DNA of 64,000 nucleotides, taken from NCBI RefSeq assembly GCF_000372725.1, contig NW_005196310.1:298346-362345 (forward strand), read 5' to 3'. Positions 61,010 through 64,000 of the stretch are shown one piece after another. The stretch's first letter is position 1. Each line of letters opens with the position of its first letter. The notes beneath the pieces were generated by a model. That model searched no databases. It was not told where the DNA came from and saw only the letters and a program-made list of their open reading frames with translations. This stretch comes from Emiliania huxleyi CCMP1516 (Eukaryota > Haptophyta > Isochrysidales > Noelaerhabdaceae). A program made the translations under genes and the position numbers.

Positions 61010-64000
61010 ATGCCCGACCTGACCGACCTGAAGGAAGATCTCCAGGCGCACACACCCGCCGCTCACATTCCGCCCCATACCGCCCAACTCCCCCCACCCC
61101 CCAATCCCCCACACCCCGCCGCCGCCGGCCGCCGCCGCCGGCCGGCACTCTGGGTGGTGATATGGCACTTCACCAATGTTGGAGTTCGATGGCCACGGCA
61201 CCCGATCCGGCGCCGGGGCGTCGTTGGCCGTGCCGCCGCCTCCCGTTCCCGCTCCCCCGTCCCCCACCCCCCCCCCTTACCACATGCCTCTCTCCCCCCT
61301 CCTCGCGACTTTTGCCGCCCCCGCAGCCTGCCACCCACCATCCCTCTCCGCGTCGCGTGCAGTGCCCGCGCTCGTGGCGCGTGGTTTCGACGAGCGCCGC
61401 GGGCGACAAGATCTACGAGTCGCGCACCGGTCGCAGGCTTCGCTCCGTGCAGGAGGTCCAGCACCACCTCAAGGTGAAGAGCGCGCAGCTCTCGCACCCT
61501 CGCGGCGCACACACGACGAGCGCTCGGCCTCCGCTGCTGACAGAAGCCTCGCCGACACCCCGACGCGTGGTCTCCGCGCACCTCCCTCCGACCCGCTCCC
61601 TCCGACCCCCACCCCCCGCAAGCACCCCTCGCCCATCCACCGGCGGCGTTGGCCTCCTCTGCTCCCGCCTGCTGCGCCCCGCCGCCGCGCTCCTCCCTTC
61701 CCCTCCCCCAGCCCGCCGCCGGCCGCCGACGCTCCCCCGCTCTGCGAGCCCGCTCCACCCCTCCCGTGCGTTGCCATCGCCGTCGCTAGAGGCTGCCTTG
61801 TCATCGCCCCGAGGGCCGCGATCAGCACCCGTGGCGCCCTCTCCACACCCCGCCGCGGCTGGTTCTCCCCTCGAGCCACACTCCCTGCCGCGCCAGCCGC
61901 TGCAGCTCGCCCTCGGAGAGGGTGTCTCGCCCCGCCGGCGCGACTCGCCCCTCATCTTGCGGGACGCCCCTCGCCCCGCCGCAGGAGGAGCTCGGCGAGG
62001 CGCGATGCACGCGCGAGGAGCTGCTCTGGTGAGGGGGAGGGGAGAGCCGCGTGTGCGCGCACCGCGTCTGCCTCAACGCTCTGCGTGCGTGCGTGCGTGT
62101 GCGCGCGCGGATAGCACCGCGCCGAAGGGAGATCCGCGCGCCGCTCGCTGGCTCGCTCCGCCTCTCGTCCGCACCCCCGCCCCCCCTCCCATCCCTCCCC
62201 AGGCTCCGAACCCTCGAGCGGTATGGCTCGACCTGCAAGCACTGGGCCGCGGCGCGCTGCGCGACGGACATCCCCGAGGCGCCGACCTTTCACCCGACGG
62301 AGGAGGAGTTTGAGGACTACGGCGCGTACGTCCGCTCCCTGCTGCCCAAGATCTCGCGCTACGGCATCTGCAAGGTCGTGCCGCCCGCCGGGTGGAAGCC
62401 TCGCCCCTGGTCTGGCGCCCCGCCGCCCGGCGCATCGAGCTCAGCAGTCGTGACGCCGGGCGGCGGCTGGCACGGCGACAGCGCGGTGGAGGCGGCGTGC
62501 CACGGCCTGAGCGGGAGCGCGGACGCGGCGGGCGGCGACGTGGCGGCGGCGGAGATCAAGGTCTCCCCCCGCGTCCAGATGCTCTCACTCTTCAACAAGT
62601 CGTTCGAGCAGTACGCGGACACGCTGACGCTGCGGCAGTACCGCGACCTCGCCGACGCCGTCTGGCCGGCCTGCGCCACGCCGGCGGCCGCGCAGCAGGC
62701 GGGCGCGCCGCCGGTGTGCGTGGGGGAGGCGGAGGCGCAGTTCTGGGACCTGATGGCGGGCTCGGCGCCCAAGGGCTTCGCCATGTACAAGACCAAGCTC
62801 CGCATCGAGGCGCGCGCGTACCAGGCGCATGTGCAGCGGATGCAGCCGCTCCCGCCCGGCGGGCAGGCGGCGGCGGTGCACGCGCCGGGGCCGCGCAACC
62901 TGCTGGCGCGGGTGCTGCCGGAGCTGCCGTGGGAGCTGCAGGGCGCCGAGCCGGTGCTGGCGCGCCCCGCGGCGCCGCCGCCGCCGCGCCACGACGCCGC
63001 GCCGCCGCCGCTGCGGGCCGAGGCGTCGAGCGACGAGCCTGCTCCGGCCGAGGCGGCGCGAGCAGGCGAGGCGGCGGAGGAGGCGGACGGCCAACGCAGC
63101 AAGCGGGCGTGGACGCCCGAGGACGACGAGGCGGTGCTCGAGAGCCGGCGCGTGGGCGCCACTTTCAGCGAGATAGCAGACTACCTCGACCGCACCATGG
63201 CGGCAGTCAAGGCGCGGTACCACCAGGTCCTGCGCCCGCGCGCGGGAGGCGGCGGCGAGGGCGGCGAGGGCAGCGGCGAGAGCGGCGGCGAGGGCGGTGG
63301 CGAGGGCGTCGGCGAGGGCAGCGGCGGCGGCGATGGCAATGACAGCGGCAGAGCCAGCGGTGTCTCGCCCATGGAGGAGGAGCCGCCTGCACCGCTAGCT
63401 GATGAGGCGGCGGCGCTGGCTGCAGCGGCCGCCGCAGCGGCCGAGGCGGCGCAGGCGGCGGCCGTGGGGGTGCCTTCTCCGATGCCATCCCCTCCCGGCT
63501 CGCCGCAGCCGGAGCCGCAGGTGCTTCCCGCGGCACCCCAGCCCGTGGCACCCCAGCCCGTGGCACCCCAGCCCGTGGCACCACAGCCCGCGGCACCCCA
63601 GCTTGTGGCGGCGGCGGCAGCTGGGACGGCACCAGCGAACGGGGCGGCCCCGGCTGCTGCGCCGCCCGGCAGCCTCCAGGGCGGCTGGGTGCGCGTGCAC
63701 TCGCTCAAGAAGAACCCTGACCTCAACGGCCAGATCGGGAAGGCGCATGCTTACATCGCCGAGACGCGGCGGTATCACGTGAGCGACGCGCCAGACCGGA
63801 GGCTGCGGCGTGGGGGCCTCCGCTCTGAGGTGCCCGCGACTCGACTGTAGGTCCAGCTACGAGGCTCCCAAAAGATGCTCGCCCTCAAGCAAGCCAACCT
63901 CGAGGCGGCGCCGCCCCCGACCAAAGCGCCGCCGCAGGGACACGCCGCCACGGCGGCCACCGCGCCAAACGGAGGGAGGCCGGCCACTGCCGCCGCGCCC
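61010..64000 (+). CDS. MBD-like, JmjN and SANT chromatin protein (3' end beyond window)
   Basis: Exons: 61010-61045 (MPDLTDLKEDLQ, GC donor), 61363-61473, 61985-62028, 62203-63778, 63851 to the window edge; all phases agree. Exon 2 reads CPRSWRVVSTSAAGDKIYES then RTGRRLRSVQEVQHHLK, a methyl-CpG-binding-like domain. At about 62266-62400 comes DIPEAPTFHPTEEEFEDYGA then KISRYGICKVVPPAGWKP, a clear JmjN. Around 63105-63230, KRAWTPEDDEAVLESRRVGA and IADYLDRTMAAVKARYHQVL form a SANT/Myb repeat. Near the end, NPDLNGQIGKA...RRYHVQLRG is a small beta module common in algal proteins. No JmjC demethylase core is visible up to the edge, which is unusual because JmjN normally accompanies JmjC. Confidence 0.75.
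63535..63600 (+). repeat. In-frame 15-base repeat coding VAPQP
   Basis: Four near-perfect copies of GTGGCACCCCAGCCC within the coding exon of the MBD/JmjN/SANT gene. Confidence 0.93.

Noticed and set aside
61176-62114. Pro-rich open frames between the MBD-like exon and the JmjN exon
   Set aside because: They are intronic; splicing 61473 to 61985 and 62028 to 62203 gives a continuous, domain-bearing protein.

Overview
The window looks like nuclear DNA of a GC-rich eukaryotic microalga, most likely a haptophyte of the Emiliania/Gephyrocapsa or Prymnesium type. The assignment is an inference from gene content and style; no rRNA or plastid marker is present. The window is densely packed on both strands with short-intron genes. 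Many introns begin with GC instead of GT. The gene set is eukaryotic: Sm-D3, BUD23, a CDK7-like kinase, condensin-II H2, a Mediator-25-like protein, ARL3, JmjN/MBD/SANT chromatin protein, kelch and U-box proteins. It also holds algal-style genes: an SQD2-like glycosyltransferase, sulfotransferases, a bestrophin, and secreted Cys-rich proteins. Exon coordinates were read by eye from frame, splice dinucleotides and protein similarity, so treat junctions as models.

0-12 kb: tail of an unknown gene; a broken sulfatase end; a (TG)n tract and CT-rich DNA; a head-to-head pair of a secreted methyltransferase and an ARL3-like GTPase; a Myb gene; an RCC1 relic; a secreted pentapeptide-repeat gene; a sulfotransferase-like gene.

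12-27 kb: an eight-exon SQD2-like glycosyltransferase carrying two introns that look like recent introner insertions, divergent from a kelch gene; a MOSC protein; a multi-exon sulfotransferase; a secreted patatin/cPLA2-like lipase; a CPA1-type Na+/H+ antiporter.

27-42 kb: a protein resembling the PI3K p101 regulatory subunit; a degenerate HIBCH-like protein; a bestrophin; a CDK7-like kinase; a repeat-rich stretch with an 872-base inverted-repeat element full of CATC-N4-GATG palindromes; a divergent pair of an NlpC/CHAP-fold-like secreted protein and a small heat-shock-like protein.

42-64 kb: BUD23 divergent from a long ankyrin/U-box gene with two frame breaks; condensin-II H2; uracil phosphoribosyltransferase; a LysM secreted protein whose upstream DNA is a dispersed repeat; an EF-hand/macrodomain-like protein; secreted unknowns; MED25-like; Sm-D3; and, running off the right end, an MBD-JmjN-SANT protein.

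Genes here are not operons. What links them is structure: at least six short head-to-head promoters, a very high share of GC-AG introns, minisatellites inside introns, and a dispersed repeat family (called R1 here) that sits repeatedly in 5' flanks. The most notable signal is the pair of intron-creating insertions in the SQD2-like gene.
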